From the NCBI GenBank assembly GCA_029882975.1, contig JAOUJW010000009.1:62001-126000 (forward strand): a stretch of 64,000 bases of DNA. Direction: 5' to 3'. This stretch comes from Gammaproteobacteria bacterium (GTDB lineage: Bacteria > Pseudomonadota > Gammaproteobacteria > SZUA-152). The notes below the pieces were generated by a model. It had not been told where the DNA came from. It searched no databases and saw only the letters and a program-made list of their open reading frames with translations. Of this stretch, positions 24,636-34,205 are shown one piece after another. The position numbers and the translations under genes were made by a program. Positions within the stretch are counted from its first letter, which is position 1. Each line of letters opens with the position of its first letter.

Positions 24636-25424
24636 CTATAATTCCAATTTACGGTCTATTTCCTTCGCCATGGCGTCAGCCTCCTTGAGGTGTTTACCCT
24701 TGGGATGGGAACGTTTATAACCGTTGATTTCTTGCCTTGCTTTTTTCAACCAATGCAGTTTGGAACCGGGCTTATCGGCTTTCTTGTATTTATCCCAAGC
24801 ATCGGTCACGTATTTAAAATCGCCATCGTCTTTTTGCACTTTGGCGATCACTGTCCATTTGTCCACCAAAGCTTGAAATTGTACATTGCCGGGATAGGCT
24901 TTTAATATGTCCTGCAAAGAATCCAACACACCCACCGCATTCTGATCCTCATCAGAGTAAATACGCAGTAATTGCTCTTTAGGATCACTCAAAGCGACCA
25001 TGCCACGAAAGCTGCTACCCCAATACAGAGCCACATCCAACAAGGATGCAGGGTCCGGTTTCTCTTCGAAACTGACCCGTACCATGTCCTTTTTCCCGTC
25101 CACAGGAGTAACCACCGGGCTGAGCCGATTGTTTCGGGCCGGTACATCAAAAGGATGCGATACAAACTCCATGCGGTTGGTATCCAGGTCTTTTTGGTAA
25201 ACCAACAGCTCCAACGGCTTGTCTCCCGGCGGAATTACCGGAATCTCAGCAAAGTGTCTATAAAACACATCCCAATGTTTGAAACTTTTGACTCGAACAT
25301 AGTCACCGCCCTGGGTCGCATATACGCCATAGGCTTTTATTGTGGACAGTTCCGCGGCCTTTCCTGCGCTAACAAAACCACACAACAAAATTCCACCCAC
25401 AACCAACCAAAGCTGCTCTTTCAT
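24636..25424 (-). CDS. hypothetical secreted protein with signal peptide
   Basis: A 262-residue protein that starts with a signal peptide (MKEQLWLVVGGILLCGFVSA, cleavage near AGKAAE). The mature part begins with a beta-rich region (about 25-155) and ends in a charged helical segment (about 165-262, SKLHWLKKARQEINGYKRSHPKGKHLKEADAM in three helices), which could be a small TPR-like unit. I know no named family. It should act in the periplasm. Its start region has been duplicated (see the repeat at 25417-25456). It converges with the kinase gene across the 17-bp repeat array. Confidence 0.7.
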   Translation of the reverse strand: MKEQLWLVVGGILLCGFVSAGKAAELSTIKAYGVYATQGGDYVRVKSFKHWDVFYRHFAEIPVIPPGDKPLELLVYQKDLDTNRMEFVSHPFDVPARNNRLSPVVTPVDGKKDMVRVSFEEKPDPASLLDVALYWGSSFRGMVALSDPKEQLLRIYSDEDQNAVGVLDSLQDILKAYPGNVQFQALVDKWTVIAKVQKDDGDFKYVTDAWDKYKKADKPGSKLHWLKKARQEINGYKRSHPKGKHLKEADAMAKEIDRKLEL

Positions 25425-25456
25425 AACATTATCCTATCTTTCATAACATTATCCTA
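25417..25456 (-). repeat. 20-bp direct duplication containing a ribosome-binding site and start codon
   Basis: Two perfect 20-base copies lie head to tail. On the minus strand each reads TAGGATAATGTTATGAAAGA, with the Shine-Dalgarno-like TAGGAT six bases before ATG. The inner copy supplies the start of the 262-residue gene. The outer copy creates a leader of seven codons, MKDRIML, whose TGA overlaps the gene's ATG. This is read directly from the sequence; an effect on translation is inference. Confidence 0.9.
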
Positions 25457-25524
25457 ATAGACTGATATTAACTGTTATCACAGTTTAACTGCATCCCCGG
25501 GAAAGGCAACCGAAGCGCCTGCGC

Positions 25525-27072
25525 CTATTTTCCCAAAGACTCCCATACATGTTCCGCAAACCCGACACCCGCTTCTGCAAAATAGTTATACGCATCGTCA
25601 GCGCCCGCCTCCAACACTGAGACCACATCCTCCGGAAACACGCCCGTGGCGCTCACCCGTCCTTTGTAGCCCCGTTTACGCAATTGAATAACAGCGGCCC
25701 TGTTAGCTGCGACGTCCGGCATCGCCAGCATGATAGCTTCCACACTATCGAGGTTTATATTGCTCCACAAGTCCGAATCTTCTGCGTCAGCATATAAGAC
25801 ACGACGTCCTGCACTACGATGTTTCTCCACCTTACCCGGATCCGAGTCCAGGCCGATGACACGCATTTGACGTTGGTTGAGAAAATCATAAGCCCCTGTA
25901 CCCACACGCCCCATCCCGACAATCATCAGATTCGAGCTGCCAATGGATATGGGCACATCATCCGGATGCCGTCGAGCCAGTTCAAATCGACAAAGCAGCG
26001 AAGCGTAGCGATCGTATAGAGTATGGGCTAAGCGATTAGCCGGAGCCGCCACCACAAAGGACAGGGCCACTACCACTGCCAACAGCACCAACCAGTCGTT
26101 CCCCAGCCAGCCGTTGTCTACCGCCACGTTGGCTGCGATCAACCCAAACTCACTAAAAGTGGTCAAACTTAAGCCTGCCAATAACGCGGTGCGCGCCCTT
26201 ACCCCAAAGGACAGCAACACAAAAAAGAATAGAACCATTTTCACCGGCAGCAGTAGCAACAGTAACAGCCCGAAACCAAAAGTCTCCCAAGTAGGGATGC
26301 CGGACATACCAATCTGTAGAAAAAAGCCAATGAGGAAAATCTCTTTTAACCCCCACAAGGCGTTGGACAACTCCGATGCCCGGTCATGCCCGGCCAACAA
26401 CACCCCCAAAACCACGGCCCCCAATTCTGCACTCAAACCCAGCGCGTGAAACCCGGCTCCACCTGCGACTAAAGCCAAAACCAAACCAAACAGGAGCATC
26501 AAATCGTCGTGACCACTTAAGTCCAACAACTTATGAATAAGACCACGGAGCAAGGGTAAGGCGAATATCAACAACGCCCAGGGTGAGGGCATTTGTCCAC
26601 TGGCGGTACTTAAAAAAGCCACCGCCACCAGATCCTGCATAATCAAAATACCAATAGCAACACGACCGTGAAAGGCGCGCAGCTCACGCTTTTCTTCCAA
26701 CACTTTGGCTGCCACAACCGTACTGGAAAAACTCAGCGCTAAGGCGATAACTACGGAAGTGGTCCAACTGCTCCCCACAGAGAAATACACCAAAACACTT
26801 ACGAAAGCTGAAAAAACCACCATATGCAACAAGGTGCCCAGCAACACCTCGGACCTGGCCACGTTCTTCAAACGCAGTTTCAGGCCCACGCTGAATAACA
26901 ACAGCAAAACCCCTGTCTCCGCCACGTGTTTGATCATGTCGCTGCCGGATATCCCGTATCCATTTAGAGCAAATCCGGCCACCAAATACCCTACCAATGG
27001 TGGCAGACCGATGGAGCGTGCTGTCAATCCCATGAGGAACGCAATGGCTATATATATCGTGAACACTTGCAC
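25525..27072 (-). CDS. CPA2 cation:proton antiporter with RCK-N domain (Kef/YbaL-like)
   Basis: A 515-residue inner-membrane antiporter of the KefB/KefC/YbaL type. The first 370 residues form about twelve membrane segments, with GLPPLVGYLVAGFALNGYG, LLFSVGLKLRLKN and GAVVLGVLLAGHD as typical elements. A C-terminal TrkA-N (RCK) domain starts near residue 385 (NLMIVGMGRVGTGAYDFL) with the NAD-binding GxGxxG and the acidic VIGLDSDPGKVEKH. It should export potassium in exchange for protons, probably gated by nucleotide or redox state. It is divergent from the DUF523 gene. No KefF/KefG partner is seen. Confidence 0.92.
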   Translation of the reverse strand: MQVFTIYIAIAFLMGLTARSIGLPPLVGYLVAGFALNGYGISGSDMIKHVAETGVLLLLFSVGLKLRLKNVARSEVLLGTLLHMVVFSAFVSVLVYFSVGSSWTTSVVIALALSFSSTVVAAKVLEEKRELRAFHGRVAIGILIMQDLVAVAFLSTASGQMPSPWALLIFALPLLRGLIHKLLDLSGHDDLMLLFGLVLALVAGGAGFHALGLSAELGAVVLGVLLAGHDRASELSNALWGLKEIFLIGFFLQIGMSGIPTWETFGFGLLLLLLLPVKMVLFFFVLLSFGVRARTALLAGLSLTTFSEFGLIAANVAVDNGWLGNDWLVLLAVVVALSFVVAAPANRLAHTLYDRYASLLCRFELARRHPDDVPISIGSSNLMIVGMGRVGTGAYDFLNQRQMRVIGLDSDPGKVEKHRSAGRRVLYADAEDSDLWSNINLDSVEAIMLAMPDVAANRAAVIQLRKRGYKGRVSATGVFPEDVVSVLEAGADDAYNYFAEAGVGFAEHVWESLGK

Positions 27073-27166
27073 CTTCCCAGTGTGAGTTTATAATCCAGTG
27101 GATTCATACAGTGTCACGAATTCCACAACTAAAAGTCAACCAACAGCCAGTGGCTGGGAGCACTTT

Positions 27167-27862
27167 ATGGCGAACCGGCCATCTATTGCCGTGAGCAGTT
27201 GTTTACTGGGTCACAACGTGCGTTATGATGGCAGCAACAGACACTGCCGCATCGTCACAGATATTTTAGCCTCGCAAATGGAATTTATCCCTCAATGCCC
27301 GGAGGTGGGACTGGGGATGGGCTCCCCACGACCTACCATCGGCTTGTATCAATACAAACAAACCTTGCGGTTGCTGCGTAATCCGGACTACTACGACTTT
27401 ACCGACGCAATGGACCAATATGCGCGGGTGTCGCTGCAAAAGCTCTCGAAGATAGATGGTTATATATTTAAAAAAGGCTCCCCCAGTTGCGGGCCCTGGC
27501 AAGTACCGGTGTACCAAATGGGCAAGCCGGATCCTGTAGGACAAAGCGCCGGCCGGTATGCGGCTGCTTTTAAACAAACCTACCCGTGGATACCCGTTAC
27601 CACCGAAGTGAGCCTGCAAAATCGCGACATCTTGGAGAACTTCACGCTTCGCGTACAGACACTATATCGCTGGCACCAGAGCGAACCCATCGACCTGGGC
27701 ACATTGAGACAATTTCACAGTGACTATACAAAGCAACTGCCTTTGAATGAGCTACACCGGACACAGCTAAACACTTTAGTTGAGCAAGCCACCGGAGAAA
27801 CATTAACATCTGTCCGGGCTGTGTATTTGCAACGGCTTATGGACGCACTGGCACCGGAATAA
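27167..27862 (+). CDS. DUF523 domain protein (with a short YbgA-like tail)
   Basis: A 231-residue protein whose first 150 residues are DUF523: VSSCLLGHNVRYDGSNR, FIPQCPEVGLGMGSPRPTI and YIFKKGSPSCGPWQVPVY. The conserved cysteines in SSCLLG, CPE and PSCG suggest a metal or thiol centre. The C-terminal 80 residues recall a shortened DUF1722/YbgA region (TLRQFHSDYTKQLPL). The ATG at 27167 has GGAG six bases upstream and is preferred over an ATG 23 codons earlier. The function is unknown; some relatives are linked to 2-thiouridine removal and desulfidation. Confidence 0.9.
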   Translation: MANRPSIAVSSCLLGHNVRYDGSNRHCRIVTDILASQMEFIPQCPEVGLGMGSPRPTIGLYQYKQTLRLLRNPDYYDFTDAMDQYARVSLQKLSKIDGYIFKKGSPSCGPWQVPVYQMGKPDPVGQSAGRYAAAFKQTYPWIPVTTEVSLQNRDILENFTLRVQTLYRWHQSEPIDLGTLRQFHSDYTKQLPLNELHRTQLNTLVEQATGETLTSVRAVYLQRLMDALAPE

Positions 27863-27991
27863 TTTCATATTTCTCTAACATTCCCACAGTTCCATGGGTA
27901 TTATTTTTCGATTTTTATTCGCCCCCAACCCTTTAAGAATTTTGATCCGGCCCGATACAGGGCTTAACTGGTGTAACAGCGAGGACCGAAT

Positions 27992-28702
27992 ATGAGGTTG
28001 TTGGTCAGGTTTTTTCCGGGAAAATCGCCAAAATCCGGATTACACAGCGGCATCGCCGTAGCATTGGCGATAGCGATAACGATGGTGTTTAGTGCATCTG
28101 CTCACGCCGTGGAACACGCAGGATTCAACACGCTGGAATACGTTGACTCCGAGCTAATCATTAAACACAATCTAGCCGAAGTCAGCAGTTCGATATTCAA
28201 TAAGGCTAAAAACGAGCTGAATGACACTGGGTCCGGAAGCTGTGTAGGGACCACCTACCGTTTCGATCTGCAAGGTCAATTGGTCAGCACTCACCTGAAT
28301 CGTCTCAATGGTTACTGGCAAAGTCTGTATGAAAATGGCCGGCTGGTGGACTACGCCTTCGTAAATTCCGATACGGGCGAAGTGCAAAAACAAAGCGAAA
28401 AGCTTGACCCAAACAAATTCAAAAAACAATTGCAAATGATGCGCAAGGTCCTGGAACAGACCATGTCCAATAAATTGGCCATCGCCGGGAATCACAAGCG
28501 CTATTTTTACGACCCCTGCTTTAACCTGGACGGACTGTATCAAATGGAACTGGTGGAAAGTGGACCTTACGGGCCGAAATATGCAAAAGCTTATTTGATC
28601 AAAAAAGGGAAGAACCCACAAAGCCCCGAGATTTTGTATATTTACTTTGACTATAAACAACAGCAAGTGGCTGACAATTCAGCCGCTATTCCTGCCCCCT
28701 AA
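27992..28702 (+). CDS. hypothetical secreted protein
   Basis: A 236-residue protein with an N-terminal signal peptide (cleavage near FSASAHA-VEH, about residue 40; a long basic n-region comes first). The mature part has a pair of cysteines, CVGTTYRF and YDPCFNL, likely in a disulfide, and an alternating strand and helix pattern. I recognise no family. It stands alone between DUF523 and the ABC exporter genes, convergent with the latter and ended by a strong terminator hairpin. It is probably periplasmic. Confidence 0.7.
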   Translation: MRLLVRFFPGKSPKSGLHSGIAVALAIAITMVFSASAHAVEHAGFNTLEYVDSELIIKHNLAEVSSSIFNKAKNELNDTGSGSCVGTTYRFDLQGQLVSTHLNRLNGYWQSLYENGRLVDYAFVNSDTGEVQKQSEKLDPNKFKKQLQMMRKVLEQTMSNKLAIAGNHKRYFYDPCFNLDGLYQMELVESGPYGPKYAKAYLIKKGKNPQSPEILYIYFDYKQQQVADNSAAIPAP

Positions 28703-28708
28703 GAGCTG

Positions 28709-28742
28709 ATCGCCATGCAGTAGTGCATGGCGATTATTTTAT
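28709..28742 (+). terminator. rho-independent terminator
   Basis: An eleven-base stem ATCGCCATGCA/TGCATGGCGAT (28709-28734) with loop GTAG is followed by TATTTTATT. It lies seven bases after the stop of the secreted protein gene. It stands in the gap between convergent genes and, having an A-poor left side, mainly ends plus-strand transcription. Confidence 0.85.
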
Positions 28743-29500
28743 TGTCTAAGCCGATATCCGGTTTTAAACATCCACCAAACCAACAATAAACAGGCTCCCA
28801 AGAACACCAAAACCATAGCCAGACTGATTCCCACATCCACATCCGCCACTTCAAAAAAACTCCAGCGAAATCCACTGATCAAATACACCACCGGATTAAA
28901 CAAACTTACCGTCTGCCAAAAAGGTGGCAACATATTGATGGAGTAAAAACTCCCACCAAGGAAAACCAAAGGTGTAATGACCAACATGGGGATTAATTGC
29001 AGTTTCTCGAAATTCGTAGCCCACAGGCCGATGATAAAACCAAACAACGCAAAAGTGATGCAAGTCAGCACCAAAAACCCCACCATCCAAACCGGGTGAG
29101 CGATTTCCAGCGGTACAAAAAAACCTGCCGTACCCAGGATAATTAACCCAATAATCATTGACTTACTTGCTGCCGCGCCTACATAGCCCAGTAAAACCTC
29201 AAAAAAGGATACTGGGGCGGATAACACCTCATAGATGCTCCCGGTAAACTTAGGGAAAAATATTCCAAAAGAGGCGTTAGCCGTACTTTGGCTCAAAAGC
29301 ACCAACATTATCAATCCAGGGACAATAAATGCCCCATAGGAAACTCCTTCTATGGCCTCAATGCGGGTACCAATCGCTGAGCCGAACACTACAAAATAAA
29401 GCACAGTAGAGATAACCGGTGAAACGAAAGTCTGCAATAGGGTTTCCCAGGCTCGTAGCATCTCAAACTTGTAGATTACGCGAATGGCGTACAAATTCAT
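28739..29500 (-). CDS. ABC-2 type transporter permease (YadH-like)
   Basis: A 253-residue inner-membrane permease with six membrane segments of the ABC-2 type. It resembles YadH: the N-terminal [22 protein letters not shown], the central [14 protein letters not shown], and the family loop [24 protein letters not shown]-terminal segment [32 protein letters not shown] is standard; only its parts are quoted. It overlaps the ATPase gene by four bases (ATGA) and so forms an exporter with it. The exported molecule is unknown. Confidence 0.93.
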   Translation of the reverse strand: MNLYAIRVIYKFEMLRAWETLLQTFVSPVISTVLYFVVFGSAIGTRIEAIEGVSYGAFIVPGLIMLVLLSQSTANASFGIFFPKFTGSIYEVLSAPVSFFEVLLGYVGAAASKSMIIGLIILGTAGFFVPLEIAHPVWMVGFLVLTCITFALFGFIIGLWATNFEKLQLIPMLVITPLVFLGGSFYSINMLPPFWQTVSLFNPVVYLISGFRWSFFEVADVDVGISLAMVLVFLGACLLLVWWMFKTGYRLRQ

Positions 29501-30483
29501 GACTGCTTCACCAAATTCACAAAAATTTCCTCCAACGAAGTCTTGGTGCTGAACACGTCTTTAATGGTTAATGGAGTCTGCGCCACTGCTCGCAGCAGCG
29601 CATCGATGCCCGTATCCTGCTTGCGTGGATCATAGGTATAGACCCAGTGACAGGCATCTTTACCAGGCTCCAAATTCCACTGACTAAGTTCCACAGGCAG
29701 CTGCACCACCTCAGTCTCCAATTGCAGGATCAACTGGCGTTTACCCAGTTTGTGCATCAATGCTTCTTTTTCCTCTACCAATAAAAGCTCACCCTGGTTG
29801 ATAACACCCACCCGGTCAGCAATAGCTTCGGCTTCTTCAATGTAGTGCGTAGTGAGGATGATGGTCACTCCGGACTCCCGCAGTCGCCTTACCAAAGCCC
29901 ACATATCTTTGCGCAGCTCTACATCCACACCAGCGGTGGGTTCGTCCAGAAACAATATTCTAGGTTCATGCGCCAGCGCTTTCCCGATCAGAACCCGGCG
30001 CTTCATCCCACCGGACAGCTCCATTAACATATTATTTCTTTTATCCCACAACGCCAGATCTTTGAGAGTACGCTCCAAGTGCTGTGCATCGGGCTTTTTC
30101 CCAAACAAGCCTCGGCTAAAACTCAAAGAATTCCACACCGTATCAAACGCACCCAAGGTGAGTTCTTGCGGTACCAAACCGATCAGAGATCGGCTCATAC
30201 GATAGTCCTTTATGATGTCGTATCCATCAACGGTGACCGAACCGGAACTGGGATTGACAATGCCGCAGATAATTGAGATCAGCGTGGTTTTCCCTGCACC
30301 GTTGGGCCCCAGCAGCGCCAGAATTTCTCCCTGGAAAATATCCAAATCAATATTTTTCAGGGCTTGATAACCGGTATCGTATGTTTTACTCAGACTGGAA
30401 ATGGAAACTATGGGTTCAGATGGATTCAATGAGCGCGTGTTCCTTAGTGGATTTACAGGGTTAGAAAACGTTATATAACACAC
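29497..30483 (-). CDS. ABC transporter ATP-binding protein (YadG-like)
   Basis: A 328-residue ATPase of the ABC-2 exporter family (YadG/CcmA-like). It has Walker [10 protein letters not shown], the signature [20 protein letters not shown] with SGGMKRR, Walker [14 protein letters not shown] and the switch histidine in [19 protein letters not shown]-terminal extension of about 80 residues (from [11 protein letters not shown]) is common in the DRR/YadG group. It drives the YadH-like permease that overlaps it. The first 25 residues lack family signals, so the true start may be a few codons later. Confidence 0.93.
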   Translation of the reverse strand: MCYITFSNPVNPLRNTRSLNPSEPIVSISSLSKTYDTGYQALKNIDLDIFQGEILALLGPNGAGKTTLISIICGIVNPSSGSVTVDGYDIIKDYRMSRSLIGLVPQELTLGAFDTVWNSLSFSRGLFGKKPDAQHLERTLKDLALWDKRNNMLMELSGGMKRRVLIGKALAHEPRILFLDEPTAGVDVELRKDMWALVRRLRESGVTIILTTHYIEEAEAIADRVGVINQGELLLVEEKEALMHKLGKRQLILQLETEVVQLPVELSQWNLEPGKDACHWVYTYDPRKQDTGIDALLRAVAQTPLTIKDVFSTKTSLEEIFVNLVKQS

Positions 30484-30566
30484 CTACCAGACAAATTCCC
30501 CAACTGTTTTGTAACAAAGTATTACAACTTTGTCTTGTTTGGGAAACATGGATCCGCCGGGAGGAA

Positions 30567-31565
30567 TCAACCAAATTGCCACTTGTCCAACAACTTTTGC
30601 ATTTGAAAACCCATTTTCTCGGATAGCGATTTTCTACTGACAAAGCTGATTTCAAATAAATCGGCGTCTTTACTTTGCTCCAGCAAATAATCGTCACTGG
30701 TTTTAAGCTCATCCACTAACTTGCGCTCCAGCGCCCGTGTACCTGGCCAACTTTCACCTGTGGAGACTTTGGCGATATCCACTTCGGGACGATTATGGAC
30801 AATAAAGTCCTTGAACAATACGTGAATATCTTCGATTTCCTCTCGAAACTTGGCTTTGGCCTCGTCCGTGTTTTCTCCAAACACAGTGACCGTACGTTTA
30901 AATTCGCCGGCAGTGAATTGATCATAATCAATGTCGTGCTTTTTCAATACCCGATTGAAATTGGGAACCTGAGCAATCACACCAATGGAACCAAGAATGG
31001 CGAACGGTGCGGCGATAATCCGGTTACCCACACAGGCCATCATATAACCGCCACTGGCTGCCACTTTATCCACCGAGACGGTTAGCGGGATGTTTTTTTC
31101 GCGCAAGCGCATAAGCTGCGATGCAGCCAGCCCATAACTGTGTACCATGCCTCCACCGCTCTCCAGGCGCACAAACACCTCATCTTTTTCCTCAGCCACC
31201 GTTAGCACCGCAGTGATTTCCTCGCGTAACGATGCCACCGCCGAGGCTCGAATGTCGCCGTGAAAATTCAAGACATAGATGCGCTTATTGCGACCCCCTC
31301 CCTTGGCTTCCTTCTGTGCGTCTTTATGTTTATCTTTTTCCTGTTTTAGATATTTTTTTAAGCCATCCTTATATAGCATGTTGGATTGCATGGCCAATGC
31401 CATATTCTCGTACTTCTCGTTGATTTTTTTTACTTCGATGAATTCTTTCTGGTGCTGTTTGCGGGAGGCAATAACCACTACAAATAAGACCACCGCGATA
31501 ATGGCAACCACCAAAGTGGTGGTTTTTGCAAAAAATAGTCCATATTCATAGAAAAATTCTGTCAT
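30567..31565 (-). CDS. sohB: SohB inner-membrane serine protease (S49)
   Basis: A 332-residue S49 peptidase of the SohB type, a membrane-anchored relative of signal peptide peptidase SppA. A membrane segment near the N terminus (about 10-30) is followed by a charged coiled segment and then the Clp-like protease fold, with RLESGGGMVHSYGLAASQL, the nucleophile serine in VDKVAASGGYMMACVGNRI and a likely lysine partner in RKLVDELKTSDDYLL. SohB is thought to degrade signal peptides and misfolded proteins on the periplasmic side. Its neighbours are the ABC exporter and a sensor kinase, without overlap. Confidence 0.95.
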   Translation of the reverse strand: MTEFFYEYGLFFAKTTTLVVAIIAVVLFVVVIASRKQHQKEFIEVKKINEKYENMALAMQSNMLYKDGLKKYLKQEKDKHKDAQKEAKGGGRNKRIYVLNFHGDIRASAVASLREEITAVLTVAEEKDEVFVRLESGGGMVHSYGLAASQLMRLREKNIPLTVSVDKVAASGGYMMACVGNRIIAAPFAILGSIGVIAQVPNFNRVLKKHDIDYDQFTAGEFKRTVTVFGENTDEAKAKFREEIEDIHVLFKDFIVHNRPEVDIAKVSTGESWPGTRALERKLVDELKTSDDYLLEQSKDADLFEISFVSRKSLSEKMGFQMQKLLDKWQFG

Positions 31566-31736
31566 GAGGGCGTCGTCGTCTTTGTTTTGTTAGTGGAGTG
31601 TTGGTTTTATGTTGATTTTGTTTTGGCTGTGTTTCTATTGTAGTTCGGCGAATGGAAGAATTATTGGAGAATCAATGCCGACTGATTCTATGAAATATCC
31701 CGGCCGGCGTCCAGCACTTGCCAACCAGAGTGGTTT

Positions 31737-33347
31737 TTATTGCTGTAAAATTGGTAACTCCACCCAAAAAGTAGTCCCTGTAGGCGAACCTGCGTTTGTA
31801 TGGGTGCTAAATCCGATGTTGCCTCCATGCATTTCCACAATCGCTTTCGCGATACTCAACCCCAGACCTGAGCTGCCCACTTTACCGTCACGCCGACCTT
31901 CTCGTGCCATAGTAAATTTTTCAAACACTCTGGTTTGAAATTCTTTTTGAATTCCTGAGCCATGGTCACTAACCGACACCCGCAAAAGGTCTTCACGACG
32001 GCACAGCCCCACTCTGATGGTATCCACCGCACCACCGTATTTGGCTGCATTACTCAATATGTTGTTGAGTACCTGCTCAATTCGATGTGCGTCACAAAAT
32101 ACTTTGTCATCTGGCATAGGTTTTTTTAAGGTATAGCGAGCCGAAAATTGCTTCGCGAAAAGTGCATTTTTGTTCACCGCCGATTCAATAATTTGGCTCA
32201 GTCGATGCTCCTGCTTGTTAAGACGCAGGTTCCCGGTTTCGATTTTTTGAATATCCATAAAATCATCAACCAATACCAACAGGCTTTCGGTACTGCTGAT
32301 AGCAACATTGATATATTTGCGCACGACATCATTGATCTGCCCGGCGTCACCGTCTAACACCAAATCCAAAGCACTTTTCACTACCGCCACGGGTGTACGA
32401 AACTCATGCCCCACATAGCTCATTAAAACCTGTTTCTGCCGCTCGGCCTGCTGTCGCCGGTCTTCTGTTCTTTTTAGGCGGTGTAATAAAAACAGGGCAA
32501 TCAGCATAAATGCCAGAAAAATTGCCCCTGATTCCCAGATCAGCGCTTTACGGTGATTTTCAAACAATACCGGATTACGGAAATCCACAACTTGCCAACG
32601 CGTACCTGGAACATCCAGGCGTGAGGAAATGAGGCCCGCTTCCTCCGGAGACAGACGGTAATCCTCCCGTTCCCATTGGTTGCGCGCACCTGTCGCCACC
32701 ACTTCAATGAGATCCCGTTCCAGTGGTAATACCAACATTATTTTCTGATCAGGCCCCTGAATATTATTGATAATATCGCCCAACACAGCCGCTAAAAAAC
32801 TAACGAAGAAAATACCCTCAACCGTTTTTTCCCCTTCGTCCTCCATTACGAAGCGCACCATAATGTCAAAGTGATAACCTTCGGCGTTAGGATGAATATA
32901 AGGTTGGTATTGTGTCTTGGTAGAGGAAAAAGTTTTGATATCGGTCAAGCACAACTCCGATATCAAACCGTCGAAGTCTTCAAAACGGGGCACGCCCAAA
33001 CTATCTGCCACTGAAAAAGCAAAGTAATCCCGAAAGTGCCTACCGAGAGCTTCGTCCAGGTATTGATGTAGTGTGTCGTTATCCGGGTGGCCGAACAAGC
33101 CACGTATGGCGTCTGCATGACTATGTGAAATAGCCTCAACCATACGCCTTTTTTCAGAGATATACAGAGCCGCTTGCTGGCGCACACCCTGAATCGCCTC
33201 CCGCCCCAACTCATAGTGTTTTTGCTCAAAAGCCATCTGGCGGACACCACCAACCCATGCCAGCATTCCGGCGATCAGTGTCATCAAAATCAGTACGAAA
33301 ACCAGATAGTTCCGGAGTAAGGACGATTTGTTAAACACTTGTTTCAT
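31737..33347 (-). CDS. membrane sensor histidine kinase
   Basis: A 536-residue kinase. A membrane segment near the N terminus (NYLVFVLILMTLIAGMLAWVG) and a second near 300 (LIWESGAIFLAFMLIALFLL) enclose a periplasmic sensor of about 250 residues. A HisKA domain follows with the site SYVGHEFRTPVAVVKSALDL and an ATPase domain with NNILSNAAKYGG, VSDHGSGI, VFEKFTMAR and GLGLSIAKAI. The ATG at 33347 is preferred over one 21 codons upstream because it directly precedes the first membrane segment. No response regulator is next to it; the signal is unknown. Confidence 0.92.
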   Translation of the reverse strand: MKQVFNKSSLLRNYLVFVLILMTLIAGMLAWVGGVRQMAFEQKHYELGREAIQGVRQQAALYISEKRRMVEAISHSHADAIRGLFGHPDNDTLHQYLDEALGRHFRDYFAFSVADSLGVPRFEDFDGLISELCLTDIKTFSSTKTQYQPYIHPNAEGYHFDIMVRFVMEDEGEKTVEGIFFVSFLAAVLGDIINNIQGPDQKIMLVLPLERDLIEVVATGARNQWEREDYRLSPEEAGLISSRLDVPGTRWQVVDFRNPVLFENHRKALIWESGAIFLAFMLIALFLLHRLKRTEDRRQQAERQKQVLMSYVGHEFRTPVAVVKSALDLVLDGDAGQINDVVRKYINVAISSTESLLVLVDDFMDIQKIETGNLRLNKQEHRLSQIIESAVNKNALFAKQFSARYTLKKPMPDDKVFCDAHRIEQVLNNILSNAAKYGGAVDTIRVGLCRREDLLRVSVSDHGSGIQKEFQTRVFEKFTMAREGRRDGKVGSSGLGLSIAKAIVEMHGGNIGFSTHTNAGSPTGTTFWVELPILQQ

Positions 33348-33527
33348 AAAAAGGATTTCGGATTGAGCAGGGATTTCTTTAATTCCTTTTTTTCGACAAT
33401 GGTAGTGCATCTTATTGAATTATATACTTATTGAATAATTCGCCAGTCCCGTCTTCTACAAAAACCGGCTTTGCGTTGGCGCTCGCACTACGCCAAAATT
33501 CAAGTTTCAATAACTTCAGGGCATACC

Positions 33528-34124
33528 ATGAAAACTCCCATCGTAAAGGTTTTTAGCGGTAGTGACGTGCAACGCCACCTTCCCGAGGTAGCACGATTGC
33601 GTATTACAGTATTTCGTGAGTTTCCCTATTTGTACGATGGCGACATGGAATATGAGCAAAAATACTTGAGCACTTATACCGAAAGCCCGGACAGTGTCAT
33701 TGCAATCGCATTTGACGAAGACAAGGTTATAGGCGCATCCACAGCGGTGCCATTGCAACACGAACCGCAGGAAGTTCAGCAGCCCTTTCTCGACCACCAA
33801 ATTGACCCGGTTCAGGTGTTTTACCTGGGAGAATCGGTGTTGCTACAGGAGTATCGCGGTCAAGGCATTGGAGTGCGATTTTTTGAACAAAGAGAAGCCC
33901 ATGCGCGCCGACTGGGGGAGTTTCAATGGTATGCCTTTTGTGCGGTCCAGCGGTCCTCGAGCCATCCCAGGTGTCCGCAGAATTATGAACCCTTGGACCG
34001 CTTTTGGAACCACCGCGGTTATCACAAACACCCGGAATTGCACACCACCTTCACATGGCAGGATCTGGATGAGGACACCCAGACCCCAAAACCCATGACT
34101 TTTTGGTTAAAGCCTTGCAGCTAA
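33528..34124 (+). CDS. GNAT acetyltransferase
   Basis: A 198-residue GNAT-fold protein. The acetyl-CoA loop is in LGESVLLQEYRGQGIGVRFFEQRE (quoted key part YRGQGIGVRFF), and an N-terminal VARLRITVFREFPYLYDGD resembles other uncharacterised family members. The cysteine-rich AVQRSSSHPRCPQNY and DRFWNHRGYHKHPEL follow. The ATG at 33528 has a CAGG-like ribosome-binding site; the frame is open 19 codons further. It stands alone, divergent from the sensor kinase and followed by a 17-bp inverted repeat. The substrate is unknown. Confidence 0.85.
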   Translation: MKTPIVKVFSGSDVQRHLPEVARLRITVFREFPYLYDGDMEYEQKYLSTYTESPDSVIAIAFDEDKVIGASTAVPLQHEPQEVQQPFLDHQIDPVQVFYLGESVLLQEYRGQGIGVRFFEQREAHARRLGEFQWYAFCAVQRSSSHPRCPQNYEPLDRFWNHRGYHKHPELHTTFTWQDLDEDTQTPKPMTFWLKPCS

Positions 34125-34143
34125 TTGATGTAGCTACATCTAA

Positions 34144-34201
34144 GGAACCTCTGATTAATTCCTGGACGAGGGATCAAGAGCAATAATTAATCAGAGGTTC
34201 C
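34144..34201. repeat. 17-bp inverted repeat between convergent genes
   Basis: The arms GGAACCTCTGATTAATT (34144-34160) and AATTAATCAGAGGTTCC (34185-34201) are perfect complements with a 24-base loop. The stem is long enough to stall transcription but there is no T run. The left arm's first part, AAGGAACCTCTGA, recurs at 4562-4574 between the EIIA and HPr genes, so it may be a family of short repeats or the ends of a lost element and not just a terminator. Confidence 0.85.
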
Positions 34202-34205
34202 CTAA

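Noticed and set aside
28172-28666. 164-codon minus-strand ORF
   Set aside because: Antisense shadow of the signal-peptide protein at 27992-28702, which has the better start and the terminator.
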